Positions 1-9,003 are shown, counted from the stretch's first letter. The stretch is DNA of 32,039 nucleotides from Methanobrevibacter sp. (GCA_030539935.1 JAUNXF010000008.1:1-32039); one strand, 5' to 3'. Made by a program: numbers and translations. Notes: a model not told the origin generated them from the letters alone.

Positions 1-67
1 CTAAACATGAGTTTACCTTATCCACTATCTCTTCTTTGATTTTTGCTTTTTCTTCGCTACTAATCAT
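1..67 (-). CDS. Small hypothetical protein, partial (duplicate copy 1)
   Basis: This is the N-terminal end of a gene that runs off the left edge of the window. It reads MISSEEKAKIKEEIVDKV followed by NSCL, the same as the start of the complete gene at 3525-3818. At DNA level 78 of 81 bases match between 1-81 and 3752-3832, and two of the differences are a synonymous Ser-Ser codon swap. I place the start at the ATG at 67 because GGAAGAGGAT lies just upstream; an in-frame ATG at 82 is an alternative. The two copies also share part of the upstream sequence (AAGAACTT..AAATTTTAAGTTT). Function unknown. Confidence 0.6.
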   Translation of the reverse strand, partial: MISSEEKAKIKEEIVDKVNSCL

Positions 68-136
68 GATATCCTCTTCCATTTATATTATTTATTACAT
101 CCTATTTTTTGAATCCCAAAAGAACTTCATGCATAA

Positions 137-155
137 ATTTTAAGTTTTGCGAAAC
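137..155 (+). repeat. Partial copy of the GTTTTACGAAAC element
   Basis: AGTTTTGCGAAAC at 143-155 differs by one base from the right half of the repeated element seen at 4016-4051, 9875-9913, 11251-11288, 12832-12868 and 13232-13268. The left half (GTTTAAT..ATTAAAC) is absent. It lies upstream of the small gene at 1-67. Confidence 0.4.
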
Positions 156-229
156 CCAACCTTATGACTTTATTTATCAAACAGTCTGCTTATTAATTTT
201 ATTCAAATTTTTATTCAGCTTTTTTTAAT

Positions 230-1084
230 TTATTTTTTTAGATTCTCATTCAATGATCTTATTTCTTCTCTTAATTCCTTATTCAACTCTTTCATTTCTT
301 CCAATTCTTTTTTAAGGTGATTGAGATCATCATCTATCATATTTACTTTTTTGTGAACTGAATTTAAATTTTCCTTGTTGAAACTCAAATCCTCCTTTAG
401 GATTTCAATGTTGTCATCGTTTTTTGTAATGTTGAAGTCAGGATTTGCAAATAGCCTTCCTGCAAAGTAAGTTGCCATAGCCCCTGTTACTGCACTGAAT
501 AATAAGACCCCTATAATAAGGGTGATTAGGCCTATTGTCTTTCCTATGGCTGTTTGAGGCATGACATCACCATACCCGACGGTTGTAATGGTTGATAAGA
601 CAAACCATAAGCTATCAAACAAACTGTTTATGCTTGAATCGAACAGGTATAGTCCAAGTGTGGAAGCAAGAACTACAAGAAGTGTCACGCCAAATACCTC
701 ATCCAGATGTGTCTTTTTCAAGAAGACATCAATGGTCTCTAAAAATTGTGAGAAAAGGGCCATGATCTTGATGAATCTTAAGATTTTAAGCAACCTTAGA
801 TTATATGCATTCAATGCAAAGGGCATCATAATCAAATCAAAAGGGATGGCAGCCATTATTTCAAGCCAGTTCTTTAAAATGAATCGCTTTTTATTGTTTG
901 ATTGGGACAATCTTGTGAAGAAATCATTCCAAAGGACAATACATACAATAGTGTCAAAGACAATTATCCCATAATAAATGTTGATTGGAACCCTTGAAAT
1001 TAATGTAAAGCTTATCAGGACCAAATCAATTATTATCAGTATTGATAAGCATATATTAAACTTCTTAAAGTTATTCAATTTCAT
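230..1084 (-). CDS. Voltage-gated-type potassium channel with C-terminal coiled coil
   Basis: A 284-residue membrane protein. Hydrophobic segments at about 12-30, 38-53, 75-92, 104-120 (with R97, R103 and K106 near this S4-like stretch) and 128-148 precede the pore helix. The potassium selectivity filter TTVGYGD is at 167-173 and a last membrane helix spans about 182-206. This is the six-helix plan of the Kv/KvAP family. After residue 225 the protein is charged and heptad-like (LKKELEEMKELNKELREE), so it probably ends in a tetramerising coiled coil; no RCK/TrkA-N nucleotide-binding domain is present. The ATG at 1084 follows GAGGCAAATC. It stands alone, with no obvious operon partner. The potassium-channel call is strong; gating by voltage is inferred from fold only, since S4 carries few positive residues. 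Confidence 0.88.
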   Translation of the reverse strand: MKLNNFKKFNICLSILIIIDLVLISFTLISRVPINIYYGIIVFDTIVCIVLWNDFFTRLSQSNNKKRFILKNWLEIMAAIPFDLIMMPFALNAYNLRLLKILRFIKIMALFSQFLETIDVFLKKTHLDEVFGVTLLVVLASTLGLYLFDSSINSLFDSLWFVLSTITTVGYGDVMPQTAIGKTIGLITLIIGVLLFSAVTGAMATYFAGRLFANPDFNITKNDDNIEILKEDLSFNKENLNSVHKKVNMIDDDLNHLKKELEEMKELNKELREEIRSLNENLKK

Positions 1085-1274
1085 GATTTGCCTCTATAAG
1101 TATTTTCTTTATGAATCCTTTTGTTTTTAGTCAATGCATGGGCTTCTTATTTAGAATCAATGCAATGCTGCTTTGGTTAATTTTATTATTTCCTAATCAG
1201 TTTTTTCATCACCACAAGGAGAATGGACTCTTGAATAAGGTTGTTCATTTCCCCAATTTTGAATCAATAGCTTG

Positions 1275-1907
1275 CTAATTGTACAATGTGTCATAGTCAA
1301 TGAACTCCTTTTTAACATTAGCATTGTCAACATCCACTCTTTCCCGGTATATGCACTTGCCGGAATCCAAATGGGTCTTGTATACTTCAAATATTGCATA
1401 ATCCGCTTTTTCATCAAAATACACTATGTATGGCACATCTCCAAGATAGCAAGTTCCCAAATAGTTGCTGTCATTATACAGCACTTCCCCATTCTTTGAG
1501 TAGAAGATGACATTTACGGCATGAGTTCCAAAGCTTTTCTCATTGTATGTGATCTCATAGCCCACATCTGTAGAAACCTTTGATTCATACTGGGTTGAAT
1601 AAATGTATCTGGTGATCTTCAAATCATCCACTGCTACTGAATTGGACATCGCATCAGTAACTGCAGGCACAACGACATTTGCCATAACAATTATTGCAAG
1701 AATTATCAGAATTACTGCAAGGCAATATTTTCCAGTGCCATCGTCTTCAGAACTTTCCTTACTGGATGCAGATCCATAGCTGCCTGGCACATATCCTGGA
1801 ATATAACTTGAAGAACCATCGTATCCTCTTCCATACATCTTTTCCGAATCGCTGGCACCATAGTGATAGTCTGCATTCTGCATGAAAAAGTCATCGTCAC
1901 CTATCAT
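1275..1907 (-). CDS. Hypothetical single-pass membrane protein
   Basis: 210 residues with no family that I recognise. The first 60 residues are Gly/Ser/Tyr-rich and acidic (for example YGASDSEKMYGRGYDGSSS), which looks disordered. One strong membrane helix follows at about 61-83 (YCLAVILIILAIIVMANVVV). The remaining 125 residues are mixed beta-like sequence, including GYEITYNEKSFGTHAVNVIF, and are probably extracytoplasmic. This plan resembles archaeal membrane proteins with a short cytoplasmic tail and an exported beta domain, but that is inference. The ATG start is preceded by GGTGGAAATTC. Both neighbours are separated from it by more than 180 bases, so it is probably transcribed singly. 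Confidence 0.72.
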   Translation of the reverse strand: MIGDDDFFMQNADYHYGASDSEKMYGRGYDGSSSYIPGYVPGSYGSASSKESSEDDGTGKYCLAVILIILAIIVMANVVVPAVTDAMSNSVAVDDLKITRYIYSTQYESKVSTDVGYEITYNEKSFGTHAVNVIFYSKNGEVLYNDSNYLGTCYLGDVPYIVYFDEKADYAIFEVYKTHLDSGKCIYRERVDVDNANVKKEFIDYDTLYN

Positions 1908-2169
1908 GAATTTCCACCATTCACTCTATTGTTTAATTCTATCTTCATTATATAGTATTTATTTTTTTATATATTATCTTAATCATTATACCCCCTTAAT
2001 GAAGTTTCATAAAATGCTTATTTAACTATTTTAAACACTTAAAGATATTTATTATTTTCCCTTAAAAAATATTTATATGCCCTGTCTTTAGTTCATTAAT
2101 CCTTTAAATAAGTTTATATTTTAGTTTGAATAGAATTTTACATAATAACCAAAATCTATGAAGTAAAAT
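1908..2169. other. Intergenic region with promoter-like TATA boxes
   Basis: AT-rich spacer between divergently transcribed genes. TTTATATG near 2072-2079, preceded by an A-run, and TTTATATT near 2110-2117 fit archaeal BRE/TATA sites for the gene starting at 2170. CTTTAGTTCATTAAT at 2086-2100 resembles the left half of the repeated dyad element. No coding signal seen. Confidence 0.35.
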
Positions 2170-2733
2170 ATGTCAAGAATAAATATTGGAGCAAAACCAT
2201 ATATAATGCCAATGCCCGTGCTAATTGTCTCATCTTATGATGAAGAGGAAAAGCCATGTGCAATGTTGGCAGTGTGAGATGGAATAAGCAATGAAAAAGA
2301 AATTTCAATCACCATAGCATCACAAAGGAATACCCTAAAGGGAATTCTTTTAAGGGATTCCTTCGTCGTGAGCATGGCTGATGTTGAAAATGTGGTTGCA
2401 TGCGATTTTCTTGGAATAACCCCTGGAGAAAAGGTAAAGGACAAATTTGAAAAATCAGGATTCCATGCAACAAAATCAGAATTTGTCGATGCACCCATTA
2501 TAGATGAATTGCCTTTTGCAGTGGAGTGCAAAGTGAAAAGCTATGATGAGGCAAATTGGAGGCTGATTGGAGAAATTGTCAATGTAAGTCTGGATGAGGA
2601 AATTCTTGGCGATGACGGCAAGGTGTCCTTTGACAAATTCCATCCTCTTGCATTTGATTGGATGAGCAAAATCTATTTGTCAATTGGAGAAAAGGTTGGA
2701 AACGCTTATCGTGATGGCCGTCAATTGAAATGA
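2170..2733 (+). pseudogene. Flavin reductase-like FMN-binding protein, interrupted by in-frame TGA
   Basis: The frame starting at ATG 2170 reads MSRINIGAKPYIMPMPVLIV, continues to AMLAV, meets TGA at 2275-2277, and goes on in the same frame with DGISNEKEISITIASQRNTL and SMADVENVVACDFLGITPG to the stop at 2733, ending GEKVGNAYRDGRQLK. This is the flavin reductase/flavoredoxin split-barrel family, NAD(P)H- or ferredoxin-linked FMN proteins of about 185-190 residues. Family members usually have Trp at this point (pattern AMxAAWGGIS), so the TGA very likely comes from TGG. Without the first 36 residues the barrel would lack its first strands, although an ATG at 2368 leaves a 121-codon open frame. 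I read it as a recent nonsense pseudogene; a sequencing error is possible. No selenocysteine or pyrrolysine context is seen. Confidence 0.82.
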
Positions 2734-2740
2734 ATATGAA

Positions 2741-2775
2741 TTAATTAAGTTCATTAAAGCAGCACTTTACGAAAC
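2741..2775 (+). repeat. Copy of the repeated dyad element (diverged)
   Basis: TTAATTAAGTTCATTAAA followed by GCAGCA and CTTTACGAAAC. It matches the consensus at 12832-12868 in both halves with several differences. It lies just after the flavin reductase pseudogene and about 170 bases before tRNA-Leu. Confidence 0.6.
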
Positions 2776-2944
2776 TATGAAAATTCAGATTAATTCATAT
2801 AATAAATAAAGTCAACAAAGCAGTTTCAATGGCAAACTTCATGAAATTTTATATACTATGAAAACAAATATTAAATAGGAATCACTTATCCAATTCACCA
2901 TACTTAAAATCAATTGAGTGATTTCACTTAAAAAAGCATTATTT

Positions 2945-3026
2945 AGAGACATAGCGAAGCGGTCAAACGCGGCAGACTCAAGATCTGTTGATTAGTTCTT
3001 CAGGGGTTCGAATCCCCTTGTCTCTA
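2945..3026 (+). tRNA. tRNA-Leu (CAA anticodon)
   Basis: Class II tRNA of 82 nucleotides. The acceptor stem AGAGACA (2945-2951) pairs fully with TGTCTCT (3019-3025), with discriminator A at 3026 and no encoded CCA. The D arm is GCG/CGC; the anticodon stem GCAGA/TCTGT encloses CTCAAGA with anticodon CAA at 2979-2981, so it reads UUG. The long variable arm lies between 2989 and 3001, and the T arm is AGGGG-TTCGAAT-CCCCT (3002-3018). A T7 run at 3028-3034 is a likely terminator. No intron is seen. Confidence 0.95.
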
Positions 3027-3027
3027 C

Positions 3028-3034
3028 TTTTTTT
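3028..3034 (+). terminator. Oligo-T terminator of tRNA-Leu
   Basis: A run of T begins two bases after the tRNA 3' end, the usual archaeal termination signal. A second A-run/T-run pair follows at about 3074-3098. Confidence 0.5.
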
Positions 3035-3186
3035 AGGATAGGGAGTTTGTAAACTGAACTCTCATTCCACAATTAAAAAAAAAAAAACTCTTTTTTTAAA
3101 ATATCTTATTATTTCTAAAATATCTTATATTTTTTAGAATAGCTTATTATTATAATAATATCTTATTATTATTTTGCTTTTTTATC

Positions 3187-3306
3187 TTAGATATCTTTTT
3201 AAATTCAACTGATTCTTACCTGCAATCTAAATGCCCCCATTGTAAAGATAATCATAACAATATTGTTAAATTTGAATATAAAAAAAGAGGTTGGAAAAAA
3301 TATTAA
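3187..3306 (+). pseudogene. Fragment of a zinc-ribbon transposase N-terminus (probable)
   Basis: The frame reads LDIFLNSTDSYLQSKCPHC then KDNHNNIVKFEYKKRGWKKY and stops at 3304-3306. A CPHC knuckle (3232-3243) followed by a short basic beta segment ending in Lys/Arg/Trp is typical of the N-terminal zinc ribbon of archaeal insertion sequence transposases, where a second Cys-x2-Cys should follow. That second half and the whole catalytic domain are missing and there is no good start codon, so this is debris. The region from 3307 to 3524 shows no coding or structural signal. The assignment is from motif appearance only. Confidence 0.4.
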
Positions 3307-3524
3307 ATTTAATTGATTTCTCAATTAATAATTTTAAATATAACACAAGAAGACATACATATCCTAATAGTTAGAATAATTAAAATAAAAGTAGTGTTAA
3401 ATCAGCGAAAAATATTATTGATGATGCCCAGATATAAGGATTACTGAATATGAATTTATTAAAAAATAAAAAAAGATTTGGAATTCTGGCCAATCTTCTA
3501 ATGCCAAAATAAAACAAGAAACTT

Positions 3525-3818
3525 TTATAGTTCAAAATTGAAGCTTACTGATGTGAATTTCATTCCGCTATCTCTGATTTTTTTAGATTTTATCTCAACA
3601 TCCTCATATTTATTTAAGAATGAGGTAATCTCTCTAGAAACAGAGTCGTATTTTCTTCTATCATAAACCCTGTAAGTTCCCATGAATTTAACTGATTCAT
3701 TTTTATTTAGGACAGTCACTTTATCCATCCTGAATGATTCGCCGTTTTTCTCTAAACATGAGTTTACCTTATCCACTATCTCTTCTTTGATTTTTGCTTT
3801 TTCTTCACTGCTAATCAT
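3525..3818 (-). CDS. Small hypothetical protein (duplicate copy 2, complete)
   Basis: About 97 residues, soluble and charged, starting MISSEEKAKIKEEIVDKV and ending MKFTSVSFNFEL. The first third is helical and lysine/glutamate-rich; the rest alternates in a beta-like pattern (VTVLNKNESVKFMGTYRVYD). There is no Cys/His cluster, signal peptide or membrane helix, and I do not recognise the family. I chose the ATG at 3818 because GGAAGATGAT precedes it at the same place as in copy 1; ATGs at 3833 and 3842 (the latter with AGAGG four bases upstream) are alternatives. The partial gene at 1-67 is a near-identical paralogue, so about 3.7 kb separate two recently duplicated copies. Confidence 0.65.
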   Translation of the reverse strand: MISSEEKAKIKEEIVDKVNSCLEKNGESFRMDKVTVLNKNESVKFMGTYRVYDRRKYDSVSREITSFLNKYEDVEIKSKKIRDSGMKFTSVSFNFEL

Positions 3819-3990
3819 GATATCATCTTCCATTTTTAGCATAGTGCCTCTGATATTTTTGACATGCCTCAAGAACTTTCAGCAAATTTTAAGTTTATTT
3901 ATAATCTATAAATCATTATTTTTATAATTTTTGAGGAAATCATTATAAAATTGATAATTAAATTTATAATGCATTTAACGAATATCGGTT

Positions 3991-4051
3991 AAGTTTAATT
4001 AAGTTCATTTATCAAAGTTTAATTAATTCATTAACCTTAGTTTTACGAAAC
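3991..4051 (+). repeat. Repeated dyad element with an extra left half-copy
   Basis: A left half-copy, AAGTTTAATTAAGTTCATT (3991-4009), is followed directly by a full copy: AAGTTTAATTAATTCATTAA, then CCTTAG and TTTTACGAAAC (4015-4051). It lies 171 bases upstream of the ATG of the beta-helix gene at 4223 and in the same orientation, as does the copy upstream of the paralogue at 10039-11109. Confidence 0.75.
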
Positions 4052-4222
4052 CTAAACTATATTTATTTATATCTCTTTAAATATAATTTTAAGTATATTT
4101 TAGACTTTAGGCATTATCGCATTCATTAGTTTAACAAAAGTTTGGGAGTTCGTCAAATTCATGCGAAATTTCAGATGACTAAGGACATATTTAAAATTTT
4201 AATGGGAATAATGGGTGAATTT

Positions 4223-6594
4223 ATGGGATTATTTGATAAATTCAAGAAAAAAGCGAATGAAAACACCAATTTCGAATCCAATGCTAGCAAAGGTTTCAAA
4301 TTCCTTGACAAACTGATTCACAGCCGAGCCAAGGAGATTTCACTAGACTGTGACATTGAACTGAAACTGGAATTATTAAATAATGAAGAGAAGGCCTATC
4401 TCGAAGGCATTCCTTTAAATGTTGACAATCTGGTAATTGACGGCAATGGCCATTCAATAGATGCAAAAGGGAAAGCAAGAATATTCAACTGACAGGCAAG
4501 AACATAACCCTCAAGAATCTTACTTTTAAAAATGGGTCTGCAAGGGCAGGTAATGATTATGGAGAAGGTGGAGCCATAATACTTAATGATGGCAGCATAA
4601 ATATTTTTAAGTCATCCTTTACAGACAATCGTAGCGATGGTAGAGGAGGTGCAGTAGCCTGCTTCTATGGTGAGCTGAATATTAAAGATTCCACATTTTC
4701 CAATAATGCAGCTGCAAACGACAGTGGAGGAGCAGTATGCATTTATGGAGGAATATTAAATATGTCCGATTCCAGATTTTACAAAAACTCTGCAGAAAAG
4801 GCAGGTGCACTAGACCTTAGCAATGTTGATTTCACTATAGAAAAATGCACATTTTCAGATAATAAAGCCAAATCAGCAGGTGCACTAGACAATAGTGGCC
4901 CTAATCCACTTGCACCCACCCCTATCTTTTATGACAGTGTCTGTGACATAAAAGAATCAGTATTCGAAAACAACAGCGCTGAAGAATATGGTGCAATAAG
5001 CTCAAGCAAAATGCTGAACATATACGATTCTAAAATAATCTCCAACACTTGTGATGACGAATATGTCATTCATTTTAGAGACAACGTTAAAATCATAAAC
5101 TGCAAAATCTCCAACAATGAATCTCAAAAGGCCATTATAAATAATGAAGATTCATTGCAAATCTACGGAAGCGATTTCAAGGATAACATATCAAAAAATT
5201 ACATTATTGATAATGATTCCAATTTAAGCATTTTCAATACTAATTTTATTGAAAATAAGGTTGATGATGCAGTGATCTATAATAATGGAGAGCATTGCAT
5301 TGTCGAAAACGGTACTTTTGAAAACAACCTTTCCCATGGCGATGCAAAAAACATTTACAATGATGGCGAATTGACTTTGAAAAACCCAAAAATCAATGAT
5401 GAAAACAAAACCATATTCAATGATAGTTGGGGGCATATACTCATCAAGAACTCCCCTCCAAATTTATCCGATAAGATTGATGGGGATGGCGAAGTTGTAG
5501 TTGAAAATTCGATGATTCCTAAAGTAAAGACATTTGATTTTGGACATTTGGATAGAATAATTCACAAAAGCAATGAAAAGGAAATTTTTCTGGAAGATGA
5601 CATACTATTTGAAAATTATGAAAAGGAGTATTACGAAGGCGGAATCGAATTGGACATTGACGATTTGGTCATAGACGGAAATGGGAAAACAATTGACGGC
5701 GATGGAAAATCTCGCATTTTCACAGTAACAGGAAAAAACATCACCCTAAAAAATATCACGTTCAAAAACGGAAAATCCCATAAAAATTATGACAACAAGT
5801 TAAACAACCACGGAAGAGTATTGCGAATTACAAAGGGCGCAAATTTAACCGTGAAAAACTGCAAATTCCTAAATAACACATCGGAAGAATATGGTGGGGC
5901 AATATCCAATAGTGGTGAATTGAACATTTGCGAATCCCAAATATCCCACAATATCTCTAAATCCCATGGAGGAGCAATATTTAATTATCATGGGAAATTA
6001 AAGCTATCAAAATCCGTATTGAGCGATAATGATGGAAACAAGAAGGGTGGCGCCATATATAATATCTATGCCGATTTAAAGATGACGAATTCCATGCTTT
6101 CAGAAAATAGCGTAACCGGATCAGGTGGCGGTGGAATCGGTTCATATGGCCTCGGAGGAGCTATTTACAGTGAAGATAGTGATATGGACATATCAGAATC
6201 CACTTTATCGAATAACTATGCAGCATCCGAAGGTGGAGCCATATATAATTCTGAAGGTAATCTGCTAATGAGAAAATCCGCAATATCCAAAAATAAAGTA
6301 GGGAATTCCAATTTTTCAGGGGCAGTGCATTCATCCGAAAAGGGAATAGACAAAATCTTCAAATTTATTACCCAAGAGATTGGGGCAAGGTCCGTTTCAA
6401 ACACAGAATATTTTAATGTTGATGAGATTGGCAATCACATATTAAAGGGAATAAACTTGAAAGATTGTACATTTAAAGAAAATGATCCTTATGATCTTGC
6501 CATTGGTGCCATAAGTCATGAATATCTAAATGAATTCAGTTCTCAACTTGGATATTCAGTATATGATAAGGTTATGTTTGAGAGAAACGATTGA
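4223..6594 (+). pseudogene. Right-handed beta-helix (PMP-repeat, adhesin-like) protein, frameshifted
   Basis: Translation starts at ATG 4223 after GGTGA (MGLFDKFKKKANENTNFES) and proceeds to KARIFN, where TGA at 4490-4492 stops it. Removing one base's worth of shift near 4487-4491 restores TGKNITLKNLTFKNG, and that frame stays open from 4492 to 6594, so the intact protein would be about 790 residues. It has two tandem modules. Each opens with a cap of the form FxxLDxLIHxxxKEIxLxxDI..VIDGNG..ID..GK.RIF (about 4290-4490 and 5521-5735) and continues with short beta-helix coils such as EYGGAISNSGEL and EGGAIYNSEGNL. No signal peptide, anchor or membrane helix is visible, unlike exported methanogen adhesin-like proteins. 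A fragment starting at ATG 4762 could still be made. Slippage or sequencing error cannot be excluded. Confidence 0.8.
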
Positions 6595-6661
6595 TATCAT
6601 TATAACTTGAAAAATGAACAGTACTAAGTGTTGGAAGAAATGATATCCATCCAATAAGTCC

Positions 6662-6679
6662 AGAAAACTTTACGAAACA
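6662..6679 (+). repeat. Right-half copy of the repeated dyad element
   Basis: AGAAAACTTTACGAAACA keeps the TTTACGAAAC core; the left half is not recognisable. It sits about 45 bases upstream of the ATG at 6723. Confidence 0.4.
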
Positions 6680-6722
6680 TTTAAAATAATGACTTTTTAT
6701 AGTATTATATGAGGTTGTTTTA

Positions 6723-7565
6723 ATGAAAAAATCATCCATAATTCTATTTTTTGCAGTTTTTGAAATAATAGCAATTATATTATTCATCGCATTAAATGAT
6801 ATTTTCTACCTATTCAATTTCACATACATAGGGTCTTGCCTATCAATTGGTCTTTATTTGTACAATGTAGAAAACAAATATTCCAAATACGCTAGAAACT
6901 TTATTCAATTGGCCATAGGACTTTATATGTTAGTTTATCTTGGAATAATCTCTCATGAGAACCTGATGATAGAGGGATTCTGGTATTATCTATTTTTAGG
7001 AGTATTTGAAGCTGCAGTGATTCACTATCTCGTTGCAAAAATCTTGGGACCCTTCCTTTTTGGCCGTGGATGGTGCGGATATGCATGCTGGACTGCAATG
7101 ATTCTTGACCTTTTACCTTATAATGCTCCAAACAAAAACCTTGACCATAAAAGAAAGGATTACGGTTTCATCAGATATGTGCTTTTCATTATTTCCTTAA
7201 TTGGGGTGGGATTGCTTTTCATAAGGAATGTGCCTAATTTAAGCACAGTGATGTTTTACCTGTTTATAGCTGGAAACATTATTTACTACACAGTCGGAAT
7301 CCTCCTTGCATATGCTTTAAAGGATAATAGGGCTTTTTGCAAATACATTTGCCCTACCACAGTGTTTTTAAAGATAGGTGCAAGATACTCCTTATTAAAG
7401 GTAAAGTACAAAAGGGAAAATTGCATCATCTGCAATAAATGTTATAGGGTTTGTCCCATGGATGTTGATATTTGCAACAATGATAAAAATAAGAAAAACG
7501 GCACAGAATGCATTTTATGCTTAAACTGCACCAAGGCATGTGGCAATGATGCTCTTTTCCTATAG
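6723..7565 (+). CDS. Polytopic membrane 4Fe-4S protein (NapH/CcoG-like)
   Basis: 280 residues. Membrane helices lie at about 5-24, 28-46, 60-78, 87-108, 150-168 and 176-198. GRGWCGYAC (114-122) and FCKYICP (205-211) are the paired cysteine motifs of the NapH/MauN/CcoG 4Fe-4S membrane family. The C-terminal tail carries two 4Fe-4S sites: C234-x2-C237-x2-C240-x3-C244P and C263-x2-C266-x2-C269-x3-C273. Such proteins pass electrons between membrane and soluble redox partners; the partner here is not evident because the neighbours are beta-helix genes. GAGGT lies nine bases before the ATG. The C-terminus stops soon after the last cysteine, so there is no extra domain. The specific substrate is unknown. 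Confidence 0.85.
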   Translation: MKKSSIILFFAVFEIIAIILFIALNDIFYLFNFTYIGSCLSIGLYLYNVENKYSKYARNFIQLAIGLYMLVYLGIISHENLMIEGFWYYLFLGVFEAAVIHYLVAKILGPFLFGRGWCGYACWTAMILDLLPYNAPNKNLDHKRKDYGFIRYVLFIISLIGVGLLFIRNVPNLSTVMFYLFIAGNIIYYTVGILLAYALKDNRAFCKYICPTTVFLKIGARYSLLKVKYKRENCIICNKCYRVCPMDVDICNNDKNKKNGTECILCLNCTKACGNDALFL

Positions 7566-7806
7566 ACCATTTTTATCCAAGCTTTTTACGGTCATGAGAA
7601 CGCAAAAAACCTGATTAAAAAATGTTTTGCTAGGAAATAGTTGATTAAAAAGGGATTATCATTTTAAATAGTGAAAAAATAGCTTAGAATAAATAAAATC
7701 TTGAAAATTATAAAAAAATAAGTAAAATAATTGACAAAAATAAATTATCAATAAAATAAGAATTCACTAAGAGGCTAAAGTATGAAAATGCCTGAAAGTA
7801 TATGCA

Positions 7807-9003
7807 CTATCCAAACAATGCACCCAATGGAGAATAATCATCATCCCCCTTGTCCTTATCACAATCACTCACGTCATCTGAATTTGAGCCCTTGGATTTG
7901 CCATGACATTTAAAAGACTCATAGATGGGAACATCCACATCAAAATCAAAAACAATATCTCCAGAATTAATAATATTGTCCTTTAATAGCTTAAACTCCT
8001 TTTCATCAATGAATAGAACATCATCATTGGCCAAATAGGATTTTCCATCAATATTGCATGAACCTATTCTGCAAAGTCCGCTGTTTGCAATGACCCCTTC
8101 ATCATACTTATTCCTGAAACTTGAATTTTCAATTTCCAAAAATGGACTAGAGTCAAGTTCATCAGGACGGGAAACGCCAGAATACCACTGACTATTTTTT
8201 ATAAGGCTATCTTCGAATTTGCAATCCCTTATATGGAAAATGCCCATATTCTTAATTGAACCAAGGATCCTGTTTTCATTTTCAAAAATGGAATTGCTTA
8301 AACAAACTTTTCCAGCCTCATTTAAAATGGAAACTATCAATTCTGCAAAATCATAACTGCAATATACATTTTTATTGTCTTTAAATTTGCAGTTATCCAC
8401 AACCAATTCCCCATTTCGGTTAAAGATTACACAAATTTCACAGTCTTCACCCTTATTCTCTTGAAATATGGAATTCTTGACTTCAATAAGCCCATCATTT
8501 AAAATAAGCCCATAATGGGGATAGTCCACATCATTTTGATAAAAACGGGAATCGCAAACGAATGCATTGGAATCCTTTGCATTATAGATGCATACTGAAA
8601 ATCCTATAGATGATCTTGATAAGTAATTTCTATAAAAACAACAATTTTTTATCCATATGTTTCCAAAATAATTATGGATTGCACCTTGATTGTGAATGAA
8701 TCTGCAATTCTCAAATATCAAATCACCTGACCGGTTTGATATGAGAAACTCTGATTTGAAATTTTTAAAGCAAATATTCCTAAATGTGACGTTTTTTGCA
8801 TGATTCTTCAATCTGCACTGCCCTTCCTTGGCATCTATGACATGCCCATTTCCATCAATAGTTAAGTCATCAACATCCAGTTTGATTCCATCATTATATT
8901 TAGATTCTTCATCAGACCCTAATACAATATCTGAATCCAAAACAATCTCTTTTGCACTGCTGTGAATCAATTCATCAAGATATTGAAAATTTTTTGAACC
9001 CAT
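7807..9003 (-). CDS. Right-handed beta-helix repeat protein, signal-less
   Basis: About 398 residues. The start is ATG 9003 (MGSKNFQYLDELIHSSAKEI) because GGTG lies eight bases upstream; a TTG at 9009 is in frame. It shares the cap of the proteins at 4223 and 10039: FQYLDELIHSSAKEIVLDSD, then VDDLTIDGNGHVIDAKEGQ and FRNICFKNF. The coils that follow are more diverged, with few GGAI turns but clear period-like patterns such as NSIFQENKGE, NCKFKDNKN and NSIFENENR. The tail (about 365-398) is Asp/Ser/Lys-rich (SKGSNSDDVSDCDKDKGDDD). There is no signal peptide, membrane helix or wall anchor. A beta-helix fold is well supported; cell location and role are not known. Confidence 0.8.
   Translation of the reverse strand: MGSKNFQYLDELIHSSAKEIVLDSDIVLGSDEESKYNDGIKLDVDDLTIDGNGHVIDAKEGQCRLKNHAKNVTFRNICFKNFKSEFLISNRSGDLIFENCRFIHNQGAIHNYFGNIWIKNCCFYRNYLSRSSIGFSVCIYNAKDSNAFVCDSRFYQNDVDYPHYGLILNDGLIEVKNSIFQENKGEDCEICVIFNRNGELVVDNCKFKDNKNVYCSYDFAELIVSILNEAGKVCLSNSIFENENRILGSIKNMGIFHIRDCKFEDSLIKNSQWYSGVSRPDELDSSPFLEIENSSFRNKYDEGVIANSGLCRIGSCNIDGKSYLANDDVLFIDEKEFKLLKDNIINSGDIVFDFDVDVPIYESFKCHGKSKGSNSDDVSDCDKDKGDDDYSPLGALFG

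Noticed and set aside
2275-2277. TGA in the flavin reductase read as selenocysteine or another recoded residue
   Set aside because: The family has Trp here, not Cys or Sec, no structured recoding element is apparent next to it, and TGA serves as a normal stop elsewhere in the window. A nonsense change from TGG is simpler.
4762-6594. A stand-alone beta-helix gene starting at ATG 4762
   Set aside because: The same frame is protein-like and open back to 4492 and joins the upstream frame by a single-base shift, so 4762 is an internal Met of a larger gene.
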